Below are positions 1 to 8,818 of a DNA stretch of 64,000 nt, in pieces. Each line of letters starts with the position of its first letter. Position 1 is the first letter of the stretch. The position numbers and the translations under genes are program-made. Below the pieces are notes generated by a model, which made no database searches, was not told the DNA's origin, and worked only from the letters and a program-made list of their open reading frames with translations. This DNA comes from Fabrea salina (lineage: Eukaryota > Ciliophora > Heterotrichea > Heterotrichida > Fabreidae), in contig JALIHJ010000066.1 in assembly GCA_022984795.1 (NCBI GenBank), positions 31,310 through 95,309 on the forward strand, read 5' to 3'.

Positions 1-767
1 TTGAACTCTGAAACTTCGAACTTGTAAAGTCCTTCCAGGATTCCTATGGAGTTGCTTTGGATGTAATGAACTGAAGAAAGTATACTTTTAAGTTCGCACT
101 TAAACACACACACTCCTTGTGACTGTAAAAAGTCTTGGACTTGCTTAGAGGGGGAACTTTCAAACAGGGCTACTTCCAAAGGGCACTCCTTTAAGATTCC
201 GCTCCAAACACTGACATTCCAAGCTTCAAAGTCCTCTAGTTTTGCTTGTGTAGTGCTCATAAAGGCTTTTCTGTGTGTTAAACTAGGAACTACTGCGATT
301 GGGGCTCTTTCCTGTGCAAGTTTGGGAATAAACTTAGTTTGTCCTTTCAAAACCCAGCCTCTAAAAACCCTGGGTTCGGTTTCTTCGTAATGCCAAGTGA
401 GGCTTTTGCTTACACGAATTAAGTTGTTCAACCCAAAGTTATTATCTACACTCAAAACAGCAAGCTGCACAAGAGCTTTCCAGTTTTGGGTCTTGCCGTT
501 GAGTGTAGTTTCGCCTAAACAAACAGCAGCTTCTTTGTCAGACCAAGCTAAGTTCCTAACAAAACTCAGAAGGTCAGGAATGTCTTTAGTGGGGTGGTTC
601 AGGAAAGAGTTCACAAGCAAGCAGTACTCTCCCTTGCCGTCAACTAAGTTTTCGTTTGAACAGAAGGGGTGGGTTTTAGGAACAAGCAGTGAGGGAGTGT
701 TTGTTATTAATCCCGGAAGAAAAGTGTCACGTCCTAAAGGACCTAAGCTCGCAAGTAAGCTTTCCAT
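1..767 (-). CDS. Divergent group II chaperonin-fold protein, N-terminal part (MKKS/BBS6-like?), cut by window edge
   Basis: Open from an ATG at 767 to the left edge (255 codons seen, no stop). An in-frame TAA directly precedes the ATG, which fixes the start. The N-terminus has a SLGPLGRD-type sequence resembling the GP-G-D loop at the start of TCP-1/CCT chaperonins. Around residues 130-165 comes VFRGWVLKG, then VALFESSPSKQVQDFLQSQG, which resembles the chaperonin apical domain ('...D..AQ.FL...GI...'). The ATPase GDGTT motif is not recognisable, as in the BBS chaperonin-like proteins MKKS/BBS10/BBS12. A Fab1/PIKfyve CCT-like domain is the main alternative, but the match begins at the very N-terminus, which favours a BBS-type chaperonin. 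Family assignment is inference. Confidence 0.5.
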   Translation of the reverse strand, partial: MESLLASLGPLGRDTFLPGLITNTPSLLVPKTHPFCSNENLVDGKGEYCLLVNSFLNHPTKDIPDLLSFVRNLAWSDKEAAVCLGETTLNGKTQNWKALVQLAVLSVDNNFGLNNLIRVSKSLTWHYEETEPRVFRGWVLKGQTKFIPKLAQERAPIAVVPSLTHRKAFMSTTQAKLEDFEAWNVSVWSGILKECPLEVALFESSPSKQVQDFLQSQGVCVFKCELKSILSSVHYIQSNSIGILEGLYKFEVSEF

Positions 768-891
768 TTAATTGTAGCCAGTCGCTAGGCTTTGGCGTGA
801 GTTTACGCTTCAATAGTAGAACCTAACTTACATAGTTAAGCCCGTCGCATGAGCGATTAGGAATTGATTATAAATATGGCATATATTTTAC

Positions 892-1335
892 TTAAACTGT
901 ATAGTTTGCTAGCTGGGGAATGTAAGTTGGTTTAATTGAGGTTTTGGAATTCTTCTTTTTGTTCTTTTTGCGCTTTTTAAGTGGTTTTTTATCAAGTGTC
1001 GAAACTGTGCTTGCTTTAAAAGGTTGTTTATCAAGAGTAGAAGCTGTACTTGCATCAATAAGTTTGTTTTGCTCAGCAGGCCCTTTTAAACTGAGTTTAA
1101 TGTTTTTAGCGAAACTAGCTGTGTTTGAAACGTAGTCAGTAGAGTTTTCTTTGGACTCTCTAACATTAAAAGGGAATCCAAGCTCTACTAGTTGCATTTC
1201 ATAGGATACTTTGCGGTTTTCAAGTCTAGTTGCACCGGATTCTTCAGCTTTTTTTCCACTGGGCTCTTTTGTAACCTCATGTTCAGGCTCGTCACGACAG
1301 AGCTTGGATAAGAACTCTAAGCAACGATTTTTCAT
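892..1335 (-). CDS. Lys-rich small protein, tandem paralogue B
   Basis: 147 aa. The frame is open further upstream to 1458, but the Met at 1335 begins MKNRCLEFLSKLC, which lines up with the start of the neighbouring paralogue (MTDFCARFISSFC), and the ATG follows the local A/T-rich start context. A shared core is seen in both: RKVSxEM...ELxxPF, then N/S-rich sequence with (D/E)YVxxTAxF. The C-terminus is a low-complexity KKRKKNKKKNSK tail that could act as a nuclear or nucleolar signal. No known domain is recognised. It lies directly downstream of paralogue A on the same strand, suggesting a local tandem duplication. Confidence 0.5.
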   Translation of the reverse strand: MKNRCLEFLSKLCRDEPEHEVTKEPSGKKAEESGATRLENRKVSYEMQLVELGFPFNVRESKENSTDYVSNTASFAKNIKLSLKGPAEQNKLIDASTASTLDKQPFKASTVSTLDKKPLKKRKKNKKKNSKTSIKPTYIPQLANYTV

Positions 1336-1472
1336 ATTATTATGAAATCTTAATTCTGGAATTACGCAGTACCAGTAGCCTATTAACACCGTAGAAAAAT
1401 ATTGGGAAAAGACACAAAAAAGCCAATAAAGGTATCCAACTTTGAACCAAACTTCCACAATTGCAGTATTAT

Positions 1473-1910
1473 TTAGATAGTGACATTCGTGGTCTGGCTA
1501 CTAGACTTCTTAGGGTTGTTTTTGGTTTTTGAGCGCTTTAGGCCCTTTTTCTTCTTGGTTTTTCTTTTCTTTCTTCTAGAAACAAATTGGTTAGCTTCAT
1601 TTAACTTTTTGCTTTCAGTGACTGATGTGCTTTCTTCTTGACTTGGGTCTACTGAACTGATACTCTTAGTTTTGAACCTGGCTGTTTGATTAACATATTC
1701 TACGGAACTGTTCTTCATAGGCTTCATTTTAAAGGGAGAAACCAATTCAGCTTGTCTCATTTCCCTCGAAACCTTGCGTTCCACAGCCCTTATAGCTGTA
1801 AGACTGTCTTCACTGTTGTTGTAAGAAGTAGCTCTTTCCTTACTTTGTTTTCGAGGAGACTTAAATCTAGGACAAAAGCTTGAAATAAACCTAGCACAAA
1901 AATCTGTCAT
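1473..1910 (-). CDS. Lys-rich small protein, tandem paralogue A
   Basis: 145 aa, homologous end to end with the protein encoded at 892-1335 (RKVSREMRQAELVSPF against RKVSYEMQLVELGFPF, then VEYVNQTARF against TDYVSNTASF). The C-terminal third is Lys/Arg/Ser-rich (RRKKRKTKKKKG). No family is recognised. Conservation of the core between two otherwise diverged copies argues that both are real genes. The start codon lies 13 bp from the start of the divergent HMG-box gene. The next possible plus-strand ATG, at 1909, would even overlap it in a CATG. Confidence 0.5.
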   Translation of the reverse strand: MTDFCARFISSFCPRFKSPRKQSKERATSYNNSEDSLTAIRAVERKVSREMRQAELVSPFKMKPMKNSSVEYVNQTARFKTKSISSVDPSQEESTSVTESKKLNEANQFVSRRKKRKTKKKKGLKRSKTKNNPKKSSSQTTNVTI

Positions 1911-1923
1911 GAATTCAATAAAT

Positions 1924-2856
1924 ATGTTTACAGAACTTTACTGTCCTAACTTTTACGAAGTTGACTTAGGCGCCTTTGGAGTGGTTAACTCGAAAGAGTT
2001 ATTCACGGCTCCAAAAGAAATATTCAGAATTGCACTGAGCAAAGTTAGTTTTGGGGGAGGCAAAAGGTTAGGACACCACACCTCTTTTAACTTGTTCACT
2101 AAAGAAATCAAAGGCACTAGCCAAGCCACAGAGTTTCTGAAACACGCTTCTGAGAAGTGGAAAAAACTATCATTGCCCCTCAAAAGGCAGTACAAACACA
2201 GAGCTGAACTCATGAACACAGCAGTGGGCTCTGACAAAAAAACACCAAAAGCACAAAAACTCAAAAAATTAAAAAGACCCAGAAATGCTGTGAGTCTTTT
2301 TATTCATTTTGGAAACTTTAAAAAGGACCCAGAGAACTACATGGAGCACTGCACCCAACTCTGGGGAAGCTTAAGTGAAGACCAAAAAGAGCCATTTGTA
2401 CGCTTAGCTAAGTTAGACTCGGAAAGGTATGAATTCGAACACAACGTTGAAGTGCGGTTTAGTTTGGTTTTGGGACTCCTAGCAACTGCTTACCCTCAAA
2501 AGTTTTCTGTGGAGAAAAAACCCCTGTTCAAGTTCTTCAAGGAGCAACTCAAAGAGTCCTACATTGAAAGAGGTTACAGAATCCCCAAGAACTTTGTTGA
2601 GGAGTGCAGGAAGCAGTACAGGTCAGCTTCTAAGTCTGAAAGACAAAACCTTTCGCAAAAAAGAGACGAAAAACAAGAAGAACTCAAAACTGAGTTGTTC
2701 ATTACTTGTCTTGGAAAAATCAACGTGAACTTTGAAGGCTTGGTCATTGAAGAACCCTTCAAAAGTCAACCTTGTGAAGATTACAGGTTCTACGACTTTG
2801 ACTTAGTGGACGAAGAAGACATTTTCAGTCCTTTGTACTCTGAATTTAACAATTAA
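1924..2856 (+). CDS. HMG-box protein with two to three HMG domains
   Basis: 310 aa from the ATG at 1924, which sits in the typical AATAAATATG context; an in-frame ATG at 1909 would add five residues. One HMG-like segment lies at about residues 50-100 (SFNLFTKEIKG...ATEFLKHASEKWKKL). A clearer HMG box at about 115-175 has LKRPRNAVSLFIHF...LWGSLSEDQKEPF. A third degenerate one at about 200-250 has PLFKFFKEQLKE...QYRSASKSER. HMG boxes bind and bend DNA, so a nuclear chromatin role is likely. The C-terminus is acidic. The gene converges on BRE1 with 7 bp between stop codons. The family is well supported; the specific role is unknown. Confidence 0.8.
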   Translation: MFTELYCPNFYEVDLGAFGVVNSKELFTAPKEIFRIALSKVSFGGGKRLGHHTSFNLFTKEIKGTSQATEFLKHASEKWKKLSLPLKRQYKHRAELMNTAVGSDKKTPKAQKLKKLKRPRNAVSLFIHFGNFKKDPENYMEHCTQLWGSLSEDQKEPFVRLAKLDSERYEFEHNVEVRFSLVLGLLATAYPQKFSVEKKPLFKFFKEQLKESYIERGYRIPKNFVEECRKQYRSASKSERQNLSQKRDEKQEELKTELFITCLGKINVNFEGLVIEEPFKSQPCEDYRFYDFDLVDEEDIFSPLYSEFNN

Positions 2857-2863
2857 ACACTAG

Positions 2864-5035
2864 TTACCGGAAAAACAAAGGCTTGAGATGTTCGTACTGG
2901 AACCTCATCATGCAAGTAGGGCAAGACTCATCATGGTGCTTGAGGTTGGCTTCCAAGCACTTCCTGCAAAAAGTGTGGCAGCAACTCACGAGAACAGTGT
3001 CTCTGTGGCGGGTTTCACACAAAGGACACCTAACGAGTTTGCGGAGTCTACTGATTTCTGAGAGGAGTCTTTCTTCAGAGGGGTAAAGTTTAGATAGCTC
3101 TGTGTCTTTTTTGAGTTGTTTCTTGAGTTCAGAGACTTCTTGTGTGGCTTCTTGGTACTGAAGTTTGTACTGCAGGGCCTGGGTGGCGTGCTTCATGGAC
3201 AACTTCTGGGATTCCTGGATTTTGTTTTGGACTTCTTTTTTGAAGTTAAGCATTTCTTGGTGCTCTCTGAGTTTGTCAGAGTTGAGTTCACAGAACTGCT
3301 GGAGTTTGTGTTCTTGGGTTTGGAGTTTGGACTCCATGGACTCTAGGGTTCTTTCAAGCTGAGCAGAGCGTTTTTGTTCTTCGTGAACTAGAGTTTTGAG
3401 TTCAGCAGCAACTTGTTCTTTAGCTACTATTTTTTCTTCGTAGAGTTTGCGTTCTTGGTCATGGAGTTTCTTGAGGGTGTTTTGGGTGTCCATTTCTTTT
3501 TTGAGGGAAAAGTTGGTTTCTTCGAGTTCGCGGTACTCTTCCTGGACTTTCCTGAGGTGTTCTTTTTCTTTGTCGTAGGAGTTGCCTAGGAAGTCGATTT
3601 CGGATATAAGGTCTTCATTGCTTCTTTTTTCTTTGTCGTACTTGGACTTCAGGTGTTTGAGTTCTTCTTCTTTTCGGTTGATGAGTCTGTCTTTGGCTTT
3701 TGTTTGGCTTCTGAGTTCTTTGACTTCGTTGCGGTACTTCCTGAGTTGGGAGTCTAGGTCTTCTTCAGAGGGGAGGGTTTCTTCTTGGGGTTTGTTTAGG
3801 TTTGCAAGGTGGAGTTGGTCTTCTAGTTCTAGGATTCTTTGGGTGTCGGTGTCGTTTTGTTCGCTGAGTTCTTTTTTTTCTTTAAGGAGGCTTTCGACTT
3901 TCTTTTTGAGGTACTGTCTTTCTTGTTCTAGGTCTTGGATGATTTGTTTGGAGTGTTTCGACTTGTTTTCAAGTCTTTCTTTGCGGCTTAGTTTGTTGTA
4001 GTTGAGTTCTAGTTCTTCCTTTTCTCTTTCCAAACGAGCTAAACTCCTTTGAAGAGACTCTACTTTGTTGGAAAGGGTTTTTCTTTTTTCTTCTTCTTTG
4101 TGCATTAAGTCTTTAATTTCTTTTTGTTTTTGTTCTGTGAACTCTTGGTTGGTTTTTTCGAGTTCTTCGTTTTTCTTTTTGGTGGCTTCTGTTTGCTTCA
4201 AAAGAGTTCTGGACTGGTTTATGATGCTTTTGAAGGCTCTGGTTCTTATAAGTCTTTCTTCTGAAACTTGGAGTTCGTAAGTCAGTTGCACACTTTTTTG
4301 GGTTTGTTCTTCAGCTTGGGCTTTGTACTCGTCTCGTTGTTTTTTGAGAGCTTGGAGTTCTTGCTTGAGTTGGGTGATTTCAGGCAATTCTTGGGAGTGT
4401 TTCCTCGCTCCGCAGTTGCAGGGACACAAGCACTCTTTGGCTTGGCTGAAGTGAGCTAGTCTCAAGTTTAGGTTCTCTTTGGTGAGAACTAAGTTTTCGT
4501 TTTCTTGGACAAGCGAAGAAACACTACCTTGGAGTCTGTTGACTTGGTCTTGGAGTTCTTCTTCGTGGGCTTTCAGAGTGCTGAGTTGAGCTTTGGTTCT
4601 GACGAGATCTTCACTGGTCAGAGTGAGCTTTTTGGCAAGTTCGTCGTGGGAAGAGTAGGGGTTCTGGAGCAAAGACACTAGGGTTTTGAAGTAAGTTTGA
4701 GTAAGAGTGTTGAGGGACTCCACTCCTTTGTCCTGCTCCACCATTAAGGTGTAAGGAGAGGACTCAGACAACGAGTTGGGGGAGTAAGTTTCACAGACTG
4801 ATTTGATGTCAGATAGGAGCTTGTGCCAGTTAGCGTTGACTTTAGTAATTAAGGCTTGCTTTTCCTCGTTTTCTTTTGTTAGTTTCTGTAGTTTTTCCAA
4901 GCGGTCCCTTTGGTCTTTGAGCTTTGCACTCAGAGAAGCATTTTGGTACTCAAGGATTTTGCACTTTTCTTCGTAAGAAACATTGAAGTGTTCTTGAGTT
5001 TTTTGCTGCTTTTGTGGCAGTGGCGAGTCAGACAT
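2864..5035 (-). CDS. BRE1: BRE1-like RING E3 ubiquitin ligase
   Basis: 723 aa. Nearly the whole protein is coiled coil (long heptad-rich Glu/Lys/Leu stretches from about residue 10 to 660). It ends in a C3HC4 RING at about 670-715: CPLC...SCCHTFCRKC...CPTC, then FQYEHLKPLFFR to the end. A long coiled coil with a RING at the extreme C-terminus is the BRE1/RNF20/RNF40 layout; those enzymes monoubiquitinate histone H2B with RAD6 during transcription. The RING spacing and the short tail after it match the family. A CPCNCG motif near residue 205 is an extra small Cys cluster. Confidence 0.85.
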   Translation of the reverse strand: MSDSPLPQKQQKTQEHFNVSYEEKCKILEYQNASLSAKLKDQRDRLEKLQKLTKENEEKQALITKVNANWHKLLSDIKSVCETYSPNSLSESSPYTLMVEQDKGVESLNTLTQTYFKTLVSLLQNPYSSHDELAKKLTLTSEDLVRTKAQLSTLKAHEEELQDQVNRLQGSVSSLVQENENLVLTKENLNLRLAHFSQAKECLCPCNCGARKHSQELPEITQLKQELQALKKQRDEYKAQAEEQTQKSVQLTYELQVSEERLIRTRAFKSIINQSRTLLKQTEATKKKNEELEKTNQEFTEQKQKEIKDLMHKEEEKRKTLSNKVESLQRSLARLEREKEELELNYNKLSRKERLENKSKHSKQIIQDLEQERQYLKKKVESLLKEKKELSEQNDTDTQRILELEDQLHLANLNKPQEETLPSEEDLDSQLRKYRNEVKELRSQTKAKDRLINRKEEELKHLKSKYDKEKRSNEDLISEIDFLGNSYDKEKEHLRKVQEEYRELEETNFSLKKEMDTQNTLKKLHDQERKLYEEKIVAKEQVAAELKTLVHEEQKRSAQLERTLESMESKLQTQEHKLQQFCELNSDKLREHQEMLNFKKEVQNKIQESQKLSMKHATQALQYKLQYQEATQEVSELKKQLKKDTELSKLYPSEERLLSEISRLRKLVRCPLCETRHRDTVLVSCCHTFCRKCLEANLKHHDESCPTCMMRFQYEHLKPLFFR

Positions 5036-5128
5036 TTTTATGGACTCACAATCATACTTGAGTAAGCCTAGGCTTTTGCACCCAGACAGTATGGATCATA
5101 TAAGCCTTCACCATTTTGTACGTTAAAA

Positions 5129-5314
5129 ATGAAGCTAATTAAAGTGCAAGACAATTTAGACATCTACCTTATTTTGGCATTCTTACTTTTGGTTGCCTGC
5201 CAACTAAGTGAACTCTGCTCCCTACCTCGTTCTACCCAACCGTTTAGTTACTTACTAGTGTTTTTACTAGGGGGACTATTTAAAACTTCTCATTACTTGT
5301 CGTCTCCAATCTAA
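5129..5314 (+). CDS. Small putative two-helix membrane protein
   Basis: 61 aa in the 338-bp gap between BRE1 and the phosphatase. It has two hydrophobic stretches (about residues 11-30 and 39-55) with a short loop containing Cys and Arg. The ATG follows GTTAAAA, close to the local start context. No homologue is recognised. It is short, so chance cannot be excluded, but a continuous hydrophobic-loop-hydrophobic pattern in a region where nearly all sequence is coding makes it worth recording. The rest of the gap (5036-5128, 5315-5373) is A/T-rich and shows nothing recognisable. Confidence 0.35.
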   Translation: MKLIKVQDNLDIYLILAFLLLVACQLSELCSLPRSTQPFSYLLVFLLGGLFKTSHYLSSPI

Positions 5315-5373
5315 TATTTAATTAACCTAGTTAGGCAAGCACTTAACCTGTTTTAGTTTTATGCATAAAGATT

Positions 5374-6675
5374 ATGGTAGGCTTTTTGCTAACCTTTATT
5401 TTTCCACTTGTCAACAGTGGTCTCATATACCCTACCCAAGTAAGGCTCTCCTGGACTGAAAAGGAGCATCAAATAAGAGTTTCTTATAGACAAGTTACTT
5501 CAACGGAGTCCTACATTGCTTACCGCCCTATACTGTGCCAAAACAACCCAGAATGGACTTACTTACTCACTGACAAAACCAGAATTGACGTAGGGCGCTA
5601 CGGAAGCAGAATGCAGTTCTTGCACTCAGGAGTAATTAGCAACCTTACTGAGGAGTGCCTTTACCAGTACACTGTAGGCCAAGGACTCTTTTGGAGCGAC
5701 ACTTATGTTTTCAGCGGAAGAACCCCTGAGTACACTAGCTTAAACGACCAAAAACCTGCCAAGTTCATAATATTTGGCGATTGGGGAGCTAAAGTGGGCC
5801 ACTACACCAAGTACCTTTTGAAACAGCAAGCACGGTTCAGGGACTTTGAAGGAATTTTGCACATGGGAGACATAGCTTACAACCTGCACACAGACGAAGG
5901 ACTAGTGGGGGATCTGTTTCTGGACATGATTCAGGAATTTTCTGCAGAGTTCCCCTACATGACTCTGCCTGGAAACCACGAGTACCACTTCAACAATGCT
6001 TCGCAGTATATGGACAGGTTCAAGATGCCCTGGAATGAGTACAACCAAGGAACTAGTTTGTACTACTCCTTTGATTTTGGTTTAACTCACTTTATTATGC
6101 TCAACACTGAGTTTTACTTAAGGAAGCACTCTGGACCTGAAGGCCAACTCCAGTTGGAGTGGTTGAAAAAGGACCTGGAGAAGGCAAAGCTCCGAAGGAA
6201 GCACAAGCCCTGGGTAGTTCTACTTACCCACCACCCTTTTTACTGCAACGTTGACTGGACTCGATCCTTGCACGACCGCAACACTGAGTGCGGAATAGAC
6301 GCTCCTAAACTCAGAGGGATTCTTGAAGACCTTTTAAACAACTACTCAGTTGACTTGGTGTTCCACGGACACCTCCACAACTACGAAAGGGATGCTCCTG
6401 TTTACAAAAACACTACAGTTTTAAGTGAACTTGACACTCCAAACCTGCACTTAAACCCAAAAGCTCCGGTTTACATTACTTCAGGAAACGCCGGAAACAA
6501 ACTAAAAAGAAACGACCCTGTTTCTACTACTCTGCAAGACTGGTGCCGAGCAGTTTCACAAGACTACGGCTACGGCAAACTCCACGTTTACAACCGAACT
6601 CACGTTCTTTGGGAACAGTACAGCTCTGAAAAGCTCAAAAGAATAGACCACTTATGGATAATAAAAAATATATAA
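5374..6675 (+). CDS. Purple acid phosphatase (metallophosphoesterase, secreted or lysosomal)
   Basis: 433 aa. The N-terminal 15-18 residues form a signal peptide, followed by the fibronectin-like domain of plant/ACP7-type PAPs, then the dinuclear metal core in the usual order: GDWG (about 135-138), GDIAYN (165-170), GNHEYH (200-205), THHPF (285-289) and GHLHNYER (332-339). All five metal-binding motifs appear intact, so it should hydrolyse phosphomonoesters at acidic pH. ITSGNAGN near residue 370 is also typical. It is followed 3 bp later by a TMED gene on the same strand. Confidence 0.93.
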   Translation: MVGFLLTFIFPLVNSGLIYPTQVRLSWTEKEHQIRVSYRQVTSTESYIAYRPILCQNNPEWTYLLTDKTRIDVGRYGSRMQFLHSGVISNLTEECLYQYTVGQGLFWSDTYVFSGRTPEYTSLNDQKPAKFIIFGDWGAKVGHYTKYLLKQQARFRDFEGILHMGDIAYNLHTDEGLVGDLFLDMIQEFSAEFPYMTLPGNHEYHFNNASQYMDRFKMPWNEYNQGTSLYYSFDFGLTHFIMLNTEFYLRKHSGPEGQLQLEWLKKDLEKAKLRRKHKPWVVLLTHHPFYCNVDWTRSLHDRNTECGIDAPKLRGILEDLLNNYSVDLVFHGHLHNYERDAPVYKNTTVLSELDTPNLHLNPKAPVYITSGNAGNKLKRNDPVSTTLQDWCRAVSQDYGYGKLHVYNRTHVLWEQYSSEKLKRIDHLWIIKNI

Positions 6676-6678
6676 CAC

Positions 6679-7281
6679 ATGGGACTTTTAATCTTTCTGC
6701 TGCTCAACAGTGCTTTGGGACTGCACTTCTACATCAAGGAAGGAGACAAGAAGTGTTTTGTTTCAGACATTCCACAAGAAAACGTTATCCTGGGAACCTA
6801 CGCACTCCACAGTGAAGTTCTGCCTGACTCAGTAAAGCTCACTGTAGAAGACCCCAAAGGAACTAAGATTTACGAGTCCTTTGTTAAAGGAGAAGGCAAG
6901 TTTTCCTACACTTCCCAAACAAGAGGTCAGCACAGAACCTGTGTAGAATCTAAAGCTGGCTCCTGGTTTGATTCTTCCAAAATCAAGTTTGAACTTAGCA
7001 TAGACAACACCCACGAAGAAGTAGAACACACCAACTTAGCCAGCAAAGAAAAAGTGACTCATCTAGAAGACATAGTGATTGGGATCAACGAACGCCTTGA
7101 AGAGGTCGTCAAGCAACAAGACTACTCTCGCGAAAAAGAAGCTGAGTTCAAAGACGAAAGTGAACAAATCAACTCAAATATTTTTTACTTCACTTTATTT
7201 CAGACGGCAGTTTTAGCAGCAGCAGGCATTTGGCAAATCTTCAACTTGAAGAACTTCTTTGAAGCTAGAAAAGTAATTTAA
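6679..7281 (+). CDS. p24/TMED family cargo receptor (emp24/gp25L)
   Basis: 200 aa, the usual p24 length. A signal peptide (about 1-14) is followed by a GOLD domain with the two conserved Cys (KKCFVSDI and RTCVES), a coiled-coil segment at about 120-165, one transmembrane helix at about 167-190 and a short cytosolic tail FEARKVI. p24 proteins cycle between ER and Golgi in COPI/COPII vesicles. The tail has FF-like aromatic and basic residues but no perfect KKxx. The stop codon overlaps that of the convergent gene by 4 bp in the palindrome TTAA. Confidence 0.9.
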   Translation: MGLLIFLLLNSALGLHFYIKEGDKKCFVSDIPQENVILGTYALHSEVLPDSVKLTVEDPKGTKIYESFVKGEGKFSYTSQTRGQHRTCVESKAGSWFDSSKIKFELSIDNTHEEVEHTNLASKEKVTHLEDIVIGINERLEEVVKQQDYSREKEAEFKDESEQINSNIFYFTLFQTAVLAAAGIWQIFNLKNFFEARKVI

Positions 7282-8789
7282 CACAAATAACCCATTCCCC
7301 AGACGTTTTCTTCAAGCCACTCTTCGTAGTTGTTTTGGAAGTCTTCAGGCAGTTCAGGACTTTCCCGACCTCTTGCTTCAAGTCCATCCCAGTAGTGGTG
7401 TTTGTTGAATTGTTGGGTGAGTTTGCGAATCTCTTCTTCACTGGTTTCTGGGTCTTCGTTTTCGTTGACCCAGTCTTCACTGACAGGGGGCAACTTGTTG
7501 TAGATGGCTGAAATAACTTTCATGTTGGAAACTTGTGACTTCCACTTTTTGGGTAAGTATTTGACCTGAATTCTTATAAGTTTCAAACTGAGGGTTTCTA
7601 TGGTTTGTTCTGGGAACTTGCTGATTATTTTCTTCAAAATAAGAGCTGACTTGACGTGGACTAGGTTGGACTTGATTCTTTCTGGGTTGTTTTTGCACAC
7701 TTTGTAAGTCACTTTCAAAACAGACCCTAAAAGTTCTTTTAAGGTGTCAGTTAAGTTTAGTTTTTCGTAGTGCTCCAACTTAAATTCTTGGTTCATGAGT
7801 TTCAAAAACACCAAGACTCCGTTTGCTTCGTAAATTGACTGTGACAAGTAGTAAAACTGCACTTTGTGGTTGAGTTTAAAAGCCTTCAACAAAATTTCAA
7901 AGGCCTTAGAAATGTACACGAAAGTAATGAGTACGTGTCTATGGCTTTCATGAGGATGCCCTTCTTCGTCACAGTTCTCGCAATCACAGTCAAACTGTCT
8001 TTCAAGGTCTACAAAGCACTCAAAGTTTTCTTCGTACAAAAACAAAGGGGACAGCCACTCTTGTTTCAGCACCACTCCTGTAGTTGAAGAGTTGGGGAAC
8101 CAAGACAAAACTGCACGCAACAACCCCACAACTAGTGTTTCAGGAATGGAGTTCCCTCTACACACCATTCTTCTGTAAAAAGCCTCCACTGAGTTATTAG
8201 GTGTTAGTTTGTGTCTGGGAACTTCAGCTGCAATGTTTTCAGGTGGGTGTGGACTGGGTTCTTCTGGAAAAGGAGTTAGTATGATCTCTAGGTACTTGCA
8301 AAGCAACATCGAAACTTTTTTCACAGGAATGTGTGAAAGCTCCATAGACAACTTAATCAGTTCCAAAAGGTTGTCTTCGACTTTGTAATTGTCCAGAGAA
8401 AGTTCAGTTCTTAGTTCCTCACAAGGCAAACTGCACAAAACAAAGTAAAAAATGTTTAGTGATGTGCGGAGTTCTTGCTCAAGAGCTAAGTTCCTTTCTG
8501 AAGGCTGGATTTGTTTAACTACTAAAGTTAAGTAGTTGGAAACCACAGACAGTCCCCCTAAGTCCAGTATTTCTCTGCAGGTGCTTTGTAGGTCGTTTAC
8601 CCAGACTTCTTTTGGGTAATTTTTAACTGCAGAATATAAAAGGGCAGCAGCACCAGACCTGCGTTTGTGCTTATTAACTCCTTCAAGCAACTCCAGGGCT
8701 TCGGGCACACCCCCTTCAAGTGCTTCTTTAGAGTGCAGGTAAAAGTCCACTTCTTCAGAAAAACTTAAATACTCCAGCAAGTTTTTCAT
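7278..8789 (-). CDS. STRIP1: STRIP1/2 (FAM40/Far11) STRIPAK complex subunit
   Basis: 503 aa, all-helical. The C-terminal third carries family hallmarks: LKLIRIQVKYLPKKWKS...NMKVISAIYNKL matches the DUF3402 segment of STRIP1, and LPEDFQNNYEEWLEENVW closely matches the conserved LPEDFxxxYExWLExEVF end. The N-terminus corresponds to N1221. A His/Cys-rich insert (CDCENCDEEGHPHESHRH) near residue 270 looks lineage-specific. STRIP proteins scaffold the striatin-PP2A complex with GCKIII kinases. The protein is shorter than animal STRIP (about 830 aa), mainly through loss of loops. Confidence 0.85.
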   Translation of the reverse strand: MKNLLEYLSFSEEVDFYLHSKEALEGGVPEALELLEGVNKHKRRSGAAALLYSAVKNYPKEVWVNDLQSTCREILDLGGLSVVSNYLTLVVKQIQPSERNLALEQELRTSLNIFYFVLCSLPCEELRTELSLDNYKVEDNLLELIKLSMELSHIPVKKVSMLLCKYLEIILTPFPEEPSPHPPENIAAEVPRHKLTPNNSVEAFYRRMVCRGNSIPETLVVGLLRAVLSWFPNSSTTGVVLKQEWLSPLFLYEENFECFVDLERQFDCDCENCDEEGHPHESHRHVLITFVYISKAFEILLKAFKLNHKVQFYYLSQSIYEANGVLVFLKLMNQEFKLEHYEKLNLTDTLKELLGSVLKVTYKVCKNNPERIKSNLVHVKSALILKKIISKFPEQTIETLSLKLIRIQVKYLPKKWKSQVSNMKVISAIYNKLPPVSEDWVNENEDPETSEEEIRKLTQQFNKHHYWDGLEARGRESPELPEDFQNNYEEWLEENVWGMGYLC

Positions 8790-8818
8790 TATGATTTAAA
8801 CTAACTTTGAATTCTAAA

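Noticed and set aside
771-891. Possible tRNA or small RNA between the first two minus-strand genes
   Set aside because: A GTCGC...GCGAT pairing exists, but there is no cloverleaf, no GGTTCGAAT-type T-loop and no Pol III terminator pattern.
1336-1458. Longer N-terminus of the Lys-rich paralogue B, with hydrophobic and aromatic residues
   Set aside because: The paralogue next door starts at the position equivalent to 1335, and the extension has no counterpart there.
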